Source of the DNA: Rhodospirillaceae bacterium
Lineage (GTDB): Bacteria; Pseudomonadota; Alphaproteobacteria; Reyranellales; Reyranellaceae
Length of the DNA stretch: 64,000 bases
Direction of reading: 5' to 3'
NCBI GenBank assembly: GCA_009772935.1
Contig: WOUR01000006.1
Location: 62,001-126,000 of the forward strand
Every line of letters starts with the position of its first letter. Positions within the stretch are counted from its first letter, which is position 1. Made by a program: the position numbers and the translations under genes. The notes under the pieces were generated by a model. It was given only the letters and a program-made list of their open reading frames with translations, searched no databases and had not been told where the DNA came from. Below, in pieces: positions 45,122 through 54,488 of this stretch.

Positions 45122-48100
45122 ATGCTGCGGCGAAATATGCTGGAACGAGTGGTATGGGTCGTCGCCGCTTGCGTCGTCTGCTGGCCGGCCGGCCCGGCTC
45201 TGGCCCAGGCCGGTGAGCCCACCAACATTCCCCTGAGCTTCCTGACGCAGAGCGGCGGCACGCAGCGCCTGGTCATCAACGTCGGGATCAACGGCGGCGC
45301 TCCCAAGCCGTACCTCTTCGATACCGGATCGGCGCTGTTCAACAGCGTGTACAATTCGGCTTGGTGGCCGGGCCTCGCGCCCGATCCCTCGGCGCACAAC
45401 GTCGCGAGTACGCCCGGCCTGCCGCAGGGCATCCAGTACTGCTACGGCGTCTCCAAGGAGTGCCGCGGCTACACCGGCAACATCGTCGCGGTCCCCGTCC
45501 TCAACTTCTATGCCAATTCCGACAGTGGCACGCCGGTCGCGGCGACGCTGGCCGCCACGCCCGGCTACCAGATCAATGCCATCTACGAGCACACCGTCCA
45601 GGATCCGACGGATTCCAGCAAGATGGTGACGACGTACTTTCCGGAATACTGGTCGACGCCCGCATGGACGCAGGATGGCACGCCGCCGATCGAAAGCACC
45701 CTGTTCGGCACCTTCGGCGCGGGCAACTTCATCAGCAACAAGACCAGCAAGGTGGAGCCCGGCACGACCTACACGACGGGCGGCGTGCTCGGCCAGACGC
45801 TCGTCGCCGGCGGCGGCGTCGTCGCCCAGGGCTACGTGGTGGCGGCGAACGGGCAGGCGAATCCGACATCGTCGGTCAACGGACCGCAGCAGGTGAACGG
45901 GCAGAGTGTGCTGATCGGCGGCAAGCCCGACCGGGTTGCGATCACGGGATGCAGCCCCTGCGTGACGGTCGGCCTCACGCCGCAGATGCTGGGCCAGTTC
46001 ATGCCGGTCGGTCTGCCCGCGGACAATCCGACGGGCTCCGGCGTGGTGCCGTGGACGGATCCGGTGGGCAGGCTGTTCCCCAATCCCTACGGCGGCGCGC
46101 CCCAGACCAACGCTTCGACGGAGTTCGGCGCGAACTTCACGATGACCCTGACGAAGCCCGGCGACTCCCGGCCTTCGGTGGTGGAGACCAAGCCCGGGCT
46201 GCTCGACACAGGGACCCAGGATCTCACGCTGAACACCAAGCAGCCCGACGACGGTCTCAAGACCTGCTCGGGCGATCCCGTCACCTGCTACGCCAATAGC
46301 GGCGTCACGCTCACCGTTGCCGGCTCGAATTCCGCCGTCATCCCCGGCCTGCCGACGACCACGTCGATCCTCACCGCGCCGGGGTCGGAGTCCTTCAATA
46401 CCTACGACGCCTCGATCGGAAAGAAGGACACGAACACCTTCGGCCTGTCCTTCTTCCTGTCCAATTCGGTGCTGTTCGATCTGTCGGACCGCCTCACGGG
46501 CTACACGCCGTTCTTCGTCACCAACCAGGCGCTCGACACGACCGGTGGCCCGCTCATCGTCGACGGCACGAACGTCCTGCTGGGACTGGCCGGCGCCGTC
46601 TCCGGCGCGGGCGGCGTCACCATCAATGCCGGCGGCGGCGTGCAACTGAGTGCCACCAACACCTATACCGGACCGACGACGATCGCTTCCAACGGCCAGC
46701 TCTACGTCACGGGGCCGGGCAGCATCGCGCTTTCCTCCGGCGTGGCGAACGACGGCATTTTCGACATCTCGCGCGCCTGGGCGCCGGTGGCGATCCAGAC
46801 CCTGAGCGGAACAGGACAGGTGAGTCTGGGCGCCCAGAACCTTCGGATCACCAACGGCAGCAGCCAGTTCGCGGGCATCATCTCGGATGGCAACAACAAT
46901 GCCCCCTACGCCTATCCGGCCACCGGGGGCAGCGTGACCGTGGCCGGGGGCGTGCAGGTCCTGAGCGGCGCCAACACCTACACCGGCGGCACGACGGTGA
47001 CGGGCGGGGCGACGCTCGGCATCTTCCATAACAACAATCTGGGTACGGGCGGCCGCCTGACGCTCGACGGCGGCACGCTGGCGGCGATGGCGCCCCTCGT
47101 GTTGCCCCGTGCGGTGGAGCTCGGCGCCAATGGCGGTGTGGTCGACACACACGGCAACACGCTCACCCTGACAGGTTCCGTGTCGGGGGCCGGCGGCCTC
47201 TACAAGCAGGGCGAGGGCCTGCTCGTCCTGTCCGGCATCCACGACTATCTCGGCGGCACGACGGTCAACGAGGGCACGCTGCGGCTGGGCGACGGCGCGT
47301 CGCTGCCCTCGACCGGCGCGCTGACCGTGAATGGCGGTGTCTTCGACCTCAACGGCAACAGCATCACGGTGGGCTCGCTCTCGGGTGCCGGCGGCACCAT
47401 TTCACTGGGCAGCGGCACGCTGATCTCGGACGATGACGCCGCGACCGTGCTGGCCTCGGTCATCGCCGGCACCGGCGGCCTCACCAAGACGGGCGCAGGC
47501 TCGCTGAACCTGACGGCTATCAACACCTATACCGGCCCGACCCGCGTCACCAACGGCCGCCTCGCGGTGAACGGCAGCATCACCAGCGACGTCACCGTGG
47601 GCGCGGGTGCAACTTTGGGCGGCGCCGGGAGCATCTTCGGTTCGGTGACCAACGCCGGGGTGCTGGCGCCTGGCAACTCGATCGGCACGCTGACGGTCAA
47701 CGGCTCGCTCGTCGTGGGCGCCGGCAGCACCTACCAGGTCGAGGCCAACAGCCTCGGCCAGGCCGATCGCGTCAACGTCACGGGCGCGCCCGGCACGGCG
47801 ACGCTCAATGGCGGTGTCGTGAGCGTGCTCGCGGCGCCGGGCGTCTATGCGCCCTCGACGACCTACACCATCCTGAACGCGACGGGCGGCGTCGCCGGCA
47901 CGTTCGCCGGCGCTTCCGTCAACCTGCCCTTCCTGCGGGCGTCGTTGAGCTACGATCCGGGCAACGCTTTCCTCACGCTGGCGCCGGGCGGCTTCGCGCG
48001 GGGCGCCGCGACCGCCAACCAGGCCGCCGCCGGCGCCGTCCTGGATCGCAGCGTCGCGGGCGCGACGGGCGACTTCGCCACGGTGATCGGCACGCTGGCG

Positions 48101-49156
48101 GGCGTCAGCCTGCAACAGGGCCAGGCCGCCATGGACGCGATCAGCGGCCAGAACTATTCCGGCTTCGCGACCGCGGGGATCGGCAACAGCCTCGGCTTCA
48201 TGAACGTGCTGGGCCAGCAGATGAGCCTCGCCCGGGGTGGCGCCGGCACCGGCACACGCACGGCGCTGGCGCAGGCCTGCGACGTCGCCTGCGACGGCGA
48301 GGCGGTGAGCCCGTGGAGCCTCTGGGGCAGCGTCGTGGGCGTCACCGGCAGCGTCGCCGGCACCGGCGGTGCGGCGACGCTCACCTACAACGGCGGCGGC
48401 GCCGCGGCCGGCGTCGACTACCGCGTCGCGTCGAACCTGCTGCTGGGCCTGGGGGTGGGATTCGCCAGCGGCAACCAGTGGCTGAGCGGCTTCAGCGGCC
48501 GCGCCACCACGGACTCCTACCAGGGCACCCTCTACGCCTCCTTCACGCAGTCGGGTTTCTACCTCGATGCGCTGGCCGGGTTCGGCCTCAGCAACAACAA
48601 CATGACCCGCCAGATCTCGATCGCCGGCCTGATGTCGCGGACCGCGTTCGGCCAGACCTCGGCCAGCCAGTTCCTGGGCCAGGTCGAGGCGGGCTACGCA
48701 ATCGGCCTGCACGAACCTTCCCGGGCCCGCGCCACGCCGTTCGCCCGCCTGCAGGGGGTCACCAACAACCAGGCGGGCTTCGGCGAGTGGGGCGCCAATT
48801 CGCTGAACCTCAACGTGGCCCAGCAGACGACGGGGTCGCTGCGCAGCACGATTGGTGTCGATCTCGAGGGCGCCTTCGACCTCGGCTGGCGCGACGCACT
48901 GGCGCTGCAGCTGCGGCTGGGTTGGGCGCACGAGTTCGCCGACACCGCCCGGCCGGTCACCGCGAGCTTCGCGGGCGCGCCGGGCGCCGCCTTCACGGTC
49001 TTTGGTGCGGCCCCGCAGCGCAACGCCGCCGTCATCGGCCTCGCCGCCAGCACCGCGATCGCGGCCTCGACCAGCCTCTACCTGCGATACGATGGCGATG
49101 TCGGCACGGGCACCGACAACCATTCCCTCAGCGCGGGATTCCGCATGAGCTGGTGA
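45122..49156 (+). CDS. Autotransporter with pepsin-like aspartic protease passenger
   Basis: A 1,344-residue protein in three parts. After a signal peptide (about residues 1-30), residues 45-470 look like an A1-type aspartic protease: LFDTGSALF (Asp67), a second LLDTGTQDL (Asp362), and the terminal lobe motif FGLSFFLSNSVLFDL then GYTPFF. Residues about 500-900 contain four autotransporter beta-strand repeats of the form TNTYTGPTTI / NTYTGGTTVTGG. The last 270 residues are a beta-barrel ending in an aromatic (FRMSW). It should place a protease on the cell surface. Spacing of the two DTG motifs (295 residues) is wider than in pepsin, implying inserts. Confidence 0.88.
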   Translation: MLRRNMLERVVWVVAACVVCWPAGPALAQAGEPTNIPLSFLTQSGGTQRLVINVGINGGAPKPYLFDTGSALFNSVYNSAWWPGLAPDPSAHNVASTPGLPQGIQYCYGVSKECRGYTGNIVAVPVLNFYANSDSGTPVAATLAATPGYQINAIYEHTVQDPTDSSKMVTTYFPEYWSTPAWTQDGTPPIESTLFGTFGAGNFISNKTSKVEPGTTYTTGGVLGQTLVAGGGVVAQGYVVAANGQANPTSSVNGPQQVNGQSVLIGGKPDRVAITGCSPCVTVGLTPQMLGQFMPVGLPADNPTGSGVVPWTDPVGRLFPNPYGGAPQTNASTEFGANFTMTLTKPGDSRPSVVETKPGLLDTGTQDLTLNTKQPDDGLKTCSGDPVTCYANSGVTLTVAGSNSAVIPGLPTTTSILTAPGSESFNTYDASIGKKDTNTFGLSFFLSNSVLFDLSDRLTGYTPFFVTNQALDTTGGPLIVDGTNVLLGLAGAVSGAGGVTINAGGGVQLSATNTYTGPTTIASNGQLYVTGPGSIALSSGVANDGIFDISRAWAPVAIQTLSGTGQVSLGAQNLRITNGSSQFAGIISDGNNNAPYAYPATGGSVTVAGGVQVLSGANTYTGGTTVTGGATLGIFHNNNLGTGGRLTLDGGTLAAMAPLVLPRAVELGANGGVVDTHGNTLTLTGSVSGAGGLYKQGEGLLVLSGIHDYLGGTTVNEGTLRLGDGASLPSTGALTVNGGVFDLNGNSITVGSLSGAGGTISLGSGTLISDDDAATVLASVIAGTGGLTKTGAGSLNLTAINTYTGPTRVTNGRLAVNGSITSDVTVGAGATLGGAGSIFGSVTNAGVLAPGNSIGTLTVNGSLVVGAGSTYQVEANSLGQADRVNVTGAPGTATLNGGVVSVLAAPGVYAPSTTYTILNATGGVAGTFAGASVNLPFLRASLSYDPGNAFLTLAPGGFARGAATANQAAAGAVLDRSVAGATGDFATVIGTLAGVSLQQGQAAMDAISGQNYSGFATAGIGNSLGFMNVLGQQMSLARGGAGTGTRTALAQACDVACDGEAVSPWSLWGSVVGVTGSVAGTGGAATLTYNGGGAAAGVDYRVASNLLLGLGVGFASGNQWLSGFSGRATTDSYQGTLYASFTQSGFYLDALAGFGLSNNNMTRQISIAGLMSRTAFGQTSASQFLGQVEAGYAIGLHEPSRARATPFARLQGVTNNQAGFGEWGANSLNLNVAQQTTGSLRSTIGVDLEGAFDLGWRDALALQLRLGWAHEFADTARPVTASFAGAPGAAFTVFGAAPQRNAAVIGLAASTAIAASTSLYLRYDGDVGTGTDNHSLSAGFRMSW

Positions 49157-49198
49157 GCCCGTCCGTCGCCGGCGCGGTGCCGCTCGCCCTGGCCGCGC

Positions 49199-50095
49199 TC
49201 AGCCGCCGAACCGCAACCCTGGCACGTGCGAGGTGAGCCACGGGCGCAGGCCCGACACCCGGGCGAAGAAAGAATAGTCGTCGTACTGGTCGCCGCCATT
49301 GGCGTTCACGCCGACGACCGCCCAGCCGGCCGGCGTCTGCATCCACAGCGAGCCGCCGCTGTCCCCCGAGCCCAGCAGCCCGTCGAGCCGGCCGGCGCCT
49401 TCGGTCTCGCGGCGCAGCTTCACCGAGAGCCAGTTGCCGCGGTCGCCGGTGCGTGGCGGCGGCTGCACCAGGTCCATCGTCTCGTGGACGACGTTGGTGG
49501 CGGCGGCCTTGCTGCCCGAGGGGCCCTCATAGGCATCGTCCTGGCCTACCGAGCCGATGCCGCGCGCGCCGTAGCCCACCATCACCACCGGCGCGCCCTG
49601 CTCGCGCGTGCCGCCATAGAGCAGGGGCGCCGATCCGCCGCCGTTCATCGGCCCGCGGATGCGCAGCAGAACGACGTCGTAGCCGGTGGTCTCGTCGTTG
49701 TCGCCGTTGAACAGCGGATGGCGGATCTGGCGGTCGCCCTTGCACGGCGTGCCGTCGGGCGCGCGAAAGGTGTAGTCGAACACCGAATTGTCGCGCGTGA
49801 ACAGATGCGAGGCGCTCAGCACCCAGGCATTGCCGCCGAAATTGCCCAGCCAGGTCGCCGAGCCGATGCCCCACTCCTGGCCGCCGTCGGTCGAGAGCGC
49901 GATGACGGGGGCGAACTGGCTCTGCCCGGCCAGCGCCTCGTGGGCGCGGAACCCTTCGCTCTCGCGGCCGGGCCCTCCGCCCTCGGAACGCCAGGTGCGG
50001 TCCAGCACGATGACGGCCCCGGCCGGTTGCGCGATGGGCAGGGCGGACAGGCCGGCGAGGCCGGCGGCGAGGAGGTTACGGCGGGACAGGGTCAT
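49199..50095 (-). CDS. Secreted trypsin-like serine protease
   Basis: A 298-residue protein with a twin-arginine-like signal (SRRNLLAAGLAGLSALP). The triad is visible: His97 in LSASHLF, Asp140 in GYDVVLLRI, and Ser246 in GSGDSGGSL. It fits the S1 family. Convergent to the autotransporter with 42 bases between, so both exported proteases form a locus. An Asp at the specificity pocket base was not assigned. Confidence 0.85.
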   Translation of the reverse strand: MTLSRRNLLAAGLAGLSALPIAQPAGAVIVLDRTWRSEGGGPGRESEGFRAHEALAGQSQFAPVIALSTDGGQEWGIGSATWLGNFGGNAWVLSASHLFTRDNSVFDYTFRAPDGTPCKGDRQIRHPLFNGDNDETTGYDVVLLRIRGPMNGGGSAPLLYGGTREQGAPVVMVGYGARGIGSVGQDDAYEGPSGSKAAATNVVHETMDLVQPPPRTGDRGNWLSVKLRRETEGAGRLDGLLGSGDSGGSLWMQTPAGWAVVGVNANGGDQYDDYSFFARVSGLRPWLTSHVPGLRFGG

Positions 50096-50188
50096 ATATC
50101 GAACACAGGGTGACCGGCCGTGGAGCTGCGGGTCAAGAGAGATGCCGGCACCCGTGGTCCGGCGCGACGGCAGAGCGCGGTCGCAGGA

Positions 50189-50210
50189 ACGGCCCCGAAT
50201 CCGGGGCCGT
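50189..50210. terminator. Strong hairpin, probable terminator
   Basis: ACGGCCCCG, four-base loop AATC, CGGGGCCGT: a perfect 9-bp GC-rich stem in the spacer between the orphan secreted protein and the serine protease. A TTT follows on the plus strand. The T-run is short, so intrinsic activity is uncertain. Confidence 0.5.
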
Positions 50211-50258
50211 TTGCGAGGTCTTGCGATCGGCCGGGACGGGCCGGCCGGCGAGTCTGGC

Positions 50259-50855
50259 TCAGTAGTAGAAGTAGGTGACCTCGATCATCGTCACCGAGCT
50301 GTCGTCCTGGACCATGATGTCGAGCGAGGGGGCCAGCGAGTTCAGGTACCAGTTCATGTAGTCCGGTCCGTTGAGCTGGAAACCGTTGCTGTAGGGGCCC
50401 TGGGCGAGCGGGCCGGCGCTGGCGAGGCGGGTGTGCGCCTGGTTGGCATGAGGCGGGGCCGGGGTGGCCAGCACCTGCGGAGCCGTCGAGTTCGAGCCGA
50501 CGATGGCGATCGAGTCGTTCTGCTGGCTCGACGCGCCAACGACGCCCTTCACGCCGATGTTGACGCCGCAGATCCGGCAGCCGCCCCTGGGGGCCGCGGG
50601 GAAGCTGTCGATGAACCACTTGTCCGCGCCGGCCTCGCCGTACTTGCGGGGAGCCGCCCAGCTTCCGGCACGCGGGGTGGTTGCACCCGTGCCCGAGCGC
50701 GTGATGTTTTCAGATTTGATCTGGAAGCCCTTGCGGGCCAGCTCCTGGCACTGCTTCGGCATGTTGGCCACCGGCACCGCCGATTGCGCCATGGCGACCT
50801 GGCTCGCCACCATCACGCTCGCAGACACCGCCAGCATCGTCAGATAGTTCGTCAT
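50259..50855 (-). CDS. Hypothetical secreted protein
   Basis: A 198-residue protein with a clear signal peptide (residues 1-23, ending AMAQS). The mature part has three Cys (QCQEL, GGCRICGVN) and ends in a Tyr-rich strand, VTMIEVTYFYY. No family was recognised. Its neighbours are exported proteases, so a surface or secreted substrate or partner role is possible. A long AT-rich promoter region lies upstream. Confidence 0.7.
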   Translation of the reverse strand: MTNYLTMLAVSASVMVASQVAMAQSAVPVANMPKQCQELARKGFQIKSENITRSGTGATTPRAGSWAAPRKYGEAGADKWFIDSFPAAPRGGCRICGVNIGVKGVVGASSQQNDSIAIVGSNSTAPQVLATPAPPHANQAHTRLASAGPLAQGPYSNGFQLNGPDYMNWYLNSLAPSLDIMVQDDSSVTMIEVTYFYY

Positions 50856-51338
50856 TGAAACCCCGCTTCGCGGCAGAGATTTGCCGCGGAATGATATTGC
50901 ACGGATAAAGCGGGCAAATAAGTGTCCAAACGAATACTTTTTGAAGTTTTATTATTCATTTCGCGCAGTAGGTTGAAACGATATTTCGGTCAATTGCAGT
51001 GCTAATTCAAAATCAGTGTTTCTTCATAAAAGCTGAACAAAATCAGGATCATCGCTGCAAAGTTGAACCATCGAGCGTCCCGTGCCGAGACCGACTCCGC
51101 CGTCGGAACCTGCCCACACTTGGCCTCACTTGGGTCGGCGGGCGGCGCAAAGCCCGCGAACTGGAGGGCGGTGCCGGTCCCGGGAGGCGACCCCACAACC
51201 GAAAGCTGTCGGGACGCCGGGACGCTGGCTTCGCCGCGCGGTCGATCAAGGGCGCCCTGTGCCAAACAAACGAAATAAACAATTCAAACGAAACAATCGA
51301 AGCGAAGGTCGCCCCCCTGTGCCGACACCCGGATTCGG
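50856..51338. other. Intergenic region with AT-rich promoter and repeat array
   Basis: About 480 bases. Positions 50,880-51,060 are much more AT-rich than the surroundings and probably hold the promoter of the secreted protein gene. Positions 51,262-51,306 carry the second 9-bp repeat array. No gene was seen. Confidence 0.6.
51262..51306. repeat. 9-bp degenerate tandem repeats, right array
   Basis: Five consecutive 9-bp units: CCAAACAAA, CGAAATAAA, CAATTCAAA, CGAAACAAT, CGAAGCGAA. They match the left array at 44971-45006 in unit length and consensus. Confidence 0.65.
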
Positions 51339-52793
51339 TCAGTTCCCCATGGCCAGCAGTGCCAGCACCGCTGCCACCCCGGTCAGCAGCGGCGGCAGGG
51401 CGAGCGGCCAGGCGCGGCGGTAGAGGGCGGCGTCGGAGGTCGAGAGCGCCAGGATGGCGGCGCCCATCGAGACGCGGATCGGCGACAGCAGGGTGAGGTT
51501 GGCGGTGACGCTGTTCTGGACCGCGGCGATCCAGGCCGGATCGAGGGCCAGGGCGCGGGCCAGCGCGGTCTCCATCGGCATCAGCATGGCGTTGGCCGCC
51601 GCCCCGCTGCCGGTCAGGAAGCCGCCGACCGCGGCGAACAGCGGCACGCCCAGCGCCGCGCCGCGTCCCGCGACCGCCCGCAGCGCCTCGGCGATCGAGG
51701 TCGCCATGCCGGAGCCGACATAGAATTCCGCCATCACCACGAAGGCCAGCGTCACGGCGCAGGCGCGCCAGGCGCCGGCCGCCGCTTCCCGGGCGACCTT
51801 GGCCAGCGGGGCGCGGGCCAGCAGCACCACGGCGAGGCCGATCGCCAGCAGCCAGAAGCCCGGCGCGTAGAAGGGCGCGAAGGCCGGCTGGTTATCGAAC
51901 GGGCGCAGCGCCCACAGCGGCTTCAGCAGGTCGCGCAACGGCGCCACGAGGCGGGTGGCGCAGAGTGCCAGGGTCAGCGCCACATAGGGCGCGGCGGTAC
52001 GCAGCGTCGTGCGCAGGCGCGCGGCGTCGGGTCGCTCGTCCCTCCAGAAGCGCACGGCCAGCAGGAGGGCGGTGGGGGCGGCGGCGGCGATCTCGACGTC
52101 GCTGAACCGGTTGGCCAGCCACACCAGCGCCAGCAGCCCCGCCGTCCACACGAGGTCGTCGAGTTTCTGCAGCGCCGGCACCGCGACCCCGGCCTCGCGC
52201 GCGAAGCGCCAGTAGAGCAGGAGGTACATCGCATGGATCGGCACCTGCAGCACCGCCGAGCTGAGGCCCAGTTCGCCGGGCGTCAGGCCGGCCAGGGTCG
52301 CGCCCACGGTGGTGCCGATGGCCAGCGCGCCCCACGGCACCAGCGACTGGCTGTAGAGGCCGAGCAGCAGCGCCGGCATCCCGCCGATGCCCAGCCGCCG
52401 CAGCGCCGCCAGGGCGATGATGTAGCCCACGCCGAAGCCGGTCACCGATTCGGCGAAGGGCGCCAGCAGGAAGCAGACCGAGAACAGGCGGCGCGGCGAG
52501 GCCTCGAGCGTCCCGGCGCCCAAGGCCCCGCCGCGCGCCAGGGTCGCGCGATGGAAGAAGACGCCCGTGACGATGATGGCGATGACATGCCACGACAGCC
52601 ACAGGCCGGCCGGCACCTCGCGGCGGAACAGCAGCGCCACGGCGGCGGGGCCGTCCGATTGCAGAACGAGCGTCGCCGAGGCGGCGAGGGTGGCCGCCAG
52701 CCCCGCCAGGCCCGCGACCAGCGCGCTGGCGCGGCCCGAGGCCAGCAGGCCCAGCACGAGGAGGAGGGGCAGGAGCGAGAGCAGCGTGGTCAT
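51339..52793 (-). CDS. L-lactate permease (LctP) family transporter
   Basis: A 484-residue membrane protein with about 12 helices. Family features are FAESVTGFGVGYIIALAAL, LLLGLYSQSLVPWGALAIGTT and ATNLTLLSPI-like VTANLTLLSPIRVS. LctP proteins import lactate or glycolate with protons. At 484 residues it is shorter than E. coli LldP (about 550), so the assignment is at family level. It ends near the 9-bp repeat array and starts 123 bases before tRNA-Thr. Confidence 0.82.
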   Translation of the reverse strand: MTTLLSLLPLLLVLGLLASGRASALVAGLAGLAATLAASATLVLQSDGPAAVALLFRREVPAGLWLSWHVIAIIVTGVFFHRATLARGGALGAGTLEASPRRLFSVCFLLAPFAESVTGFGVGYIIALAALRRLGIGGMPALLLGLYSQSLVPWGALAIGTTVGATLAGLTPGELGLSSAVLQVPIHAMYLLLYWRFAREAGVAVPALQKLDDLVWTAGLLALVWLANRFSDVEIAAAAPTALLLAVRFWRDERPDAARLRTTLRTAAPYVALTLALCATRLVAPLRDLLKPLWALRPFDNQPAFAPFYAPGFWLLAIGLAVVLLARAPLAKVAREAAAGAWRACAVTLAFVVMAEFYVGSGMATSIAEALRAVAGRGAALGVPLFAAVGGFLTGSGAAANAMLMPMETALARALALDPAWIAAVQNSVTANLTLLSPIRVSMGAAILALSTSDAALYRRAWPLALPPLLTGVAAVLALLAMGN

Positions 52794-52915
52794 GGCGAGG
52801 GTTCTATAACCTTCCCGCGCGCCGCATGCTTCGGTTTCAGCCGAAAGGTGGCGCCAAAACGGGCAAAAACGGCGCCTTGCGCCCGCGCGCCCTTTCCCTT
52901 AAACCCGCCGCCACT

Positions 52916-52991
52916 GCCCCGATAGCTCAGCTGGTAGAGCACGTCATTCGTAATGATGGGGTCGGCGGTTCGATTCCGTCTCGGGGCACCA
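52916..52991 (+). tRNA. tRNA-Thr (CGT anticodon), integration site
   Basis: The acceptor GCCCCGA pairs TCGGGGC, the D-arm is GCTCAGCTGGTAGAGC, the anticodon loop TTCGTAA gives CGT, and the T-arm holds TTCGATT. CCA at 52989-52991 is encoded. The integrase gene starts 200 bases downstream, so the tRNA 3' end is very likely the left attachment site of the island. Confidence 0.97.
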
Positions 52992-53124
52992 TTTTCCATC
53001 CGGCCTGGTTTTTTGTCGTCCGCGCTCGTTCGCCGACCACTGAGAACCCTCGCAAAATTAAGCTTTGAGCGTATATTGGGGCTCGCCGCCGTTCGCGGCC
53101 GTTCGAGAGCATCCGGCTTCTTCG

Positions 53125-53160
53125 GGTACACTCTGGGTACACCTGAAAGCCCAGGTACAC
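53125..53160. repeat. Three GGTACAC direct repeats upstream of the integrase
   Basis: GGTACAC occurs at 53125-53131, 53136-53142 and 53154-53160, spaced 11 and 18 bases apart, between the tRNA and the integrase start. Their position suits arm-type binding sites for the recombinase or sites for integrase autoregulation. Confidence 0.45.
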
Positions 53161-53192
53161 TGGCGCTTCGCAGTTTACGAGGGACCTCTCCC

Positions 53193-54488
53193 ATGGATGA
53201 ACTGAGCGACACCAAAATCCGCAATGCCAAGCCGGCCGACAAGGAATACACGCTCGCTGACGGCCAGGGCCTAAGCGTTGTCGTGCGACCCAATGGGACC
53301 AGGCTGTGGCTTTACCGCTACCGTTTCGGCGGCAAACGCAAGAACATGTCCTTTGGCACCTTTCCTGGTGTCGGATTGAAGTCCGCGCGCGAAAAACGCC
53401 ACGACGCAGAGAAATTGCTCGACCAAGGCCTGGATCCGGCCGCAGTGCGCGAGGCGCAGCGAAACGACGACGAGAAGCACAAGCACAGCTTTCGTACGGT
53501 CGGCGAGGAATGGGTGACCAAGAAGCTCGAGAAGGAAAACAAAGCCAAAGCGACGATCAAGCGGGAACGCTGGAATCTCGGGCAGCTCAATCGCGAGATC
53601 GGCGATCGACCGTTGTGCGAGATCGAGCCACCCGATTTGCTGACGGCGATGCGACGCGTCGAAGCCCGCGGCCGCTACTATACAGTTGGCCGGTTGCGCT
53701 CGACGGCCTCGCGGGTCTTCCAATTTGGTATTGGAGCATCGTATTGCAGCAGCGACCCGACCCGCGACTTGAAGCACGCGCTCACCAAGGCCCCCAAGGC
53801 GAACCCGCGCCCGGCTCTGACCGACCCGGACGACGTTGGCGACCTGATGCGCCGCATTGAAGTTTACGACGCCAAGAACGGCGGATTAGTGCGCTACGCG
53901 CTCAAGCTGATCGCCTTGACCATGGTGCGGCCGGGCGAGCTTCGGCTCGCGGAGTGGACCGAATTCGACGAGGCGAACCGGGTATGGCTGATCCCCGCCG
54001 AGAAGATGAAGATGCGCGATAATCACGAAGTGCCTCTTTCGCGCCAGGCGCTTGCTATCCTTTCGAAGCTGCGGCCGTTGAGCGGCCAATGCCGCTACTT
54101 GTTCTCATACGATGATGATGTGCCTATGTCCGACAACACCCTCAACAAGGCTCTACGGATCATGGGCTACGATACCGGTCCCGGAGGCGAACACTGCGCG
54201 CACGGCTTCCGCTCGAGCGCGTCGACCTTGCTCAACGAGGAGGGCGCGTTCGACGGTGATGTCGTTGAATCCCAACTTGCCCATTCTACGGAAGAAAAGA
54301 AGCGGCGGCGACGCGACGAGGTGGTGCGGCGCCAACTTGGCAAGGGCGACAAGAACAAGATTCGCGGCATTTATAACCGTGCGGCTTATTGGGCCGAGCG
54401 CGTGCGTCTGATGCAGCATTGGGCTGATCGGCTCGACAGCCTTCGCGACGGGAGGCTCACCGTCTCGCCAAGCAGGTCCGCGGCCTAG
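53193..54488 (+). CDS. P4-type tyrosine recombinase (integrase)
   Basis: A 431-residue integrase. The N-terminal DUF4102 domain has LSDTKIRNAKPADKEYTLADG and SFGTFPGVGLKSAR; a core-binding SAM-like domain follows. The catalytic part has the Arg in TMVRPGELRLAEW, HGFR (His-x-x-Arg), the His in ESQLAHS and the Tyr in RGIYNRAAY. A charged insert of about 20 residues (EEKKRRRRDEVV...) separates the last His from the Tyr, where relatives are nearly contiguous. It integrates into the tRNA-Thr 3' end next door. Confidence 0.92.
   Translation: MDELSDTKIRNAKPADKEYTLADGQGLSVVVRPNGTRLWLYRYRFGGKRKNMSFGTFPGVGLKSAREKRHDAEKLLDQGLDPAAVREAQRNDDEKHKHSFRTVGEEWVTKKLEKENKAKATIKRERWNLGQLNREIGDRPLCEIEPPDLLTAMRRVEARGRYYTVGRLRSTASRVFQFGIGASYCSSDPTRDLKHALTKAPKANPRPALTDPDDVGDLMRRIEVYDAKNGGLVRYALKLIALTMVRPGELRLAEWTEFDEANRVWLIPAEKMKMRDNHEVPLSRQALAILSKLRPLSGQCRYLFSYDDDVPMSDNTLNKALRIMGYDTGPGGEHCAHGFRSSASTLLNEEGAFDGDVVESQLAHSTEEKKRRRRDEVVRRQLGKGDKNKIRGIYNRAAYWAERVRLMQHWADRLDSLRDGRLTVSPSRSAA

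Noticed and set aside
43901-47242. A 1,113-residue open frame on the minus strand across the autotransporter
   Set aside because: Only its first-named part (43901-44770) is a recognisable dehydrogenase. The rest is the antisense of the beta-strand repeat region and is Arg/Gly/Ala-rich without protein motifs.
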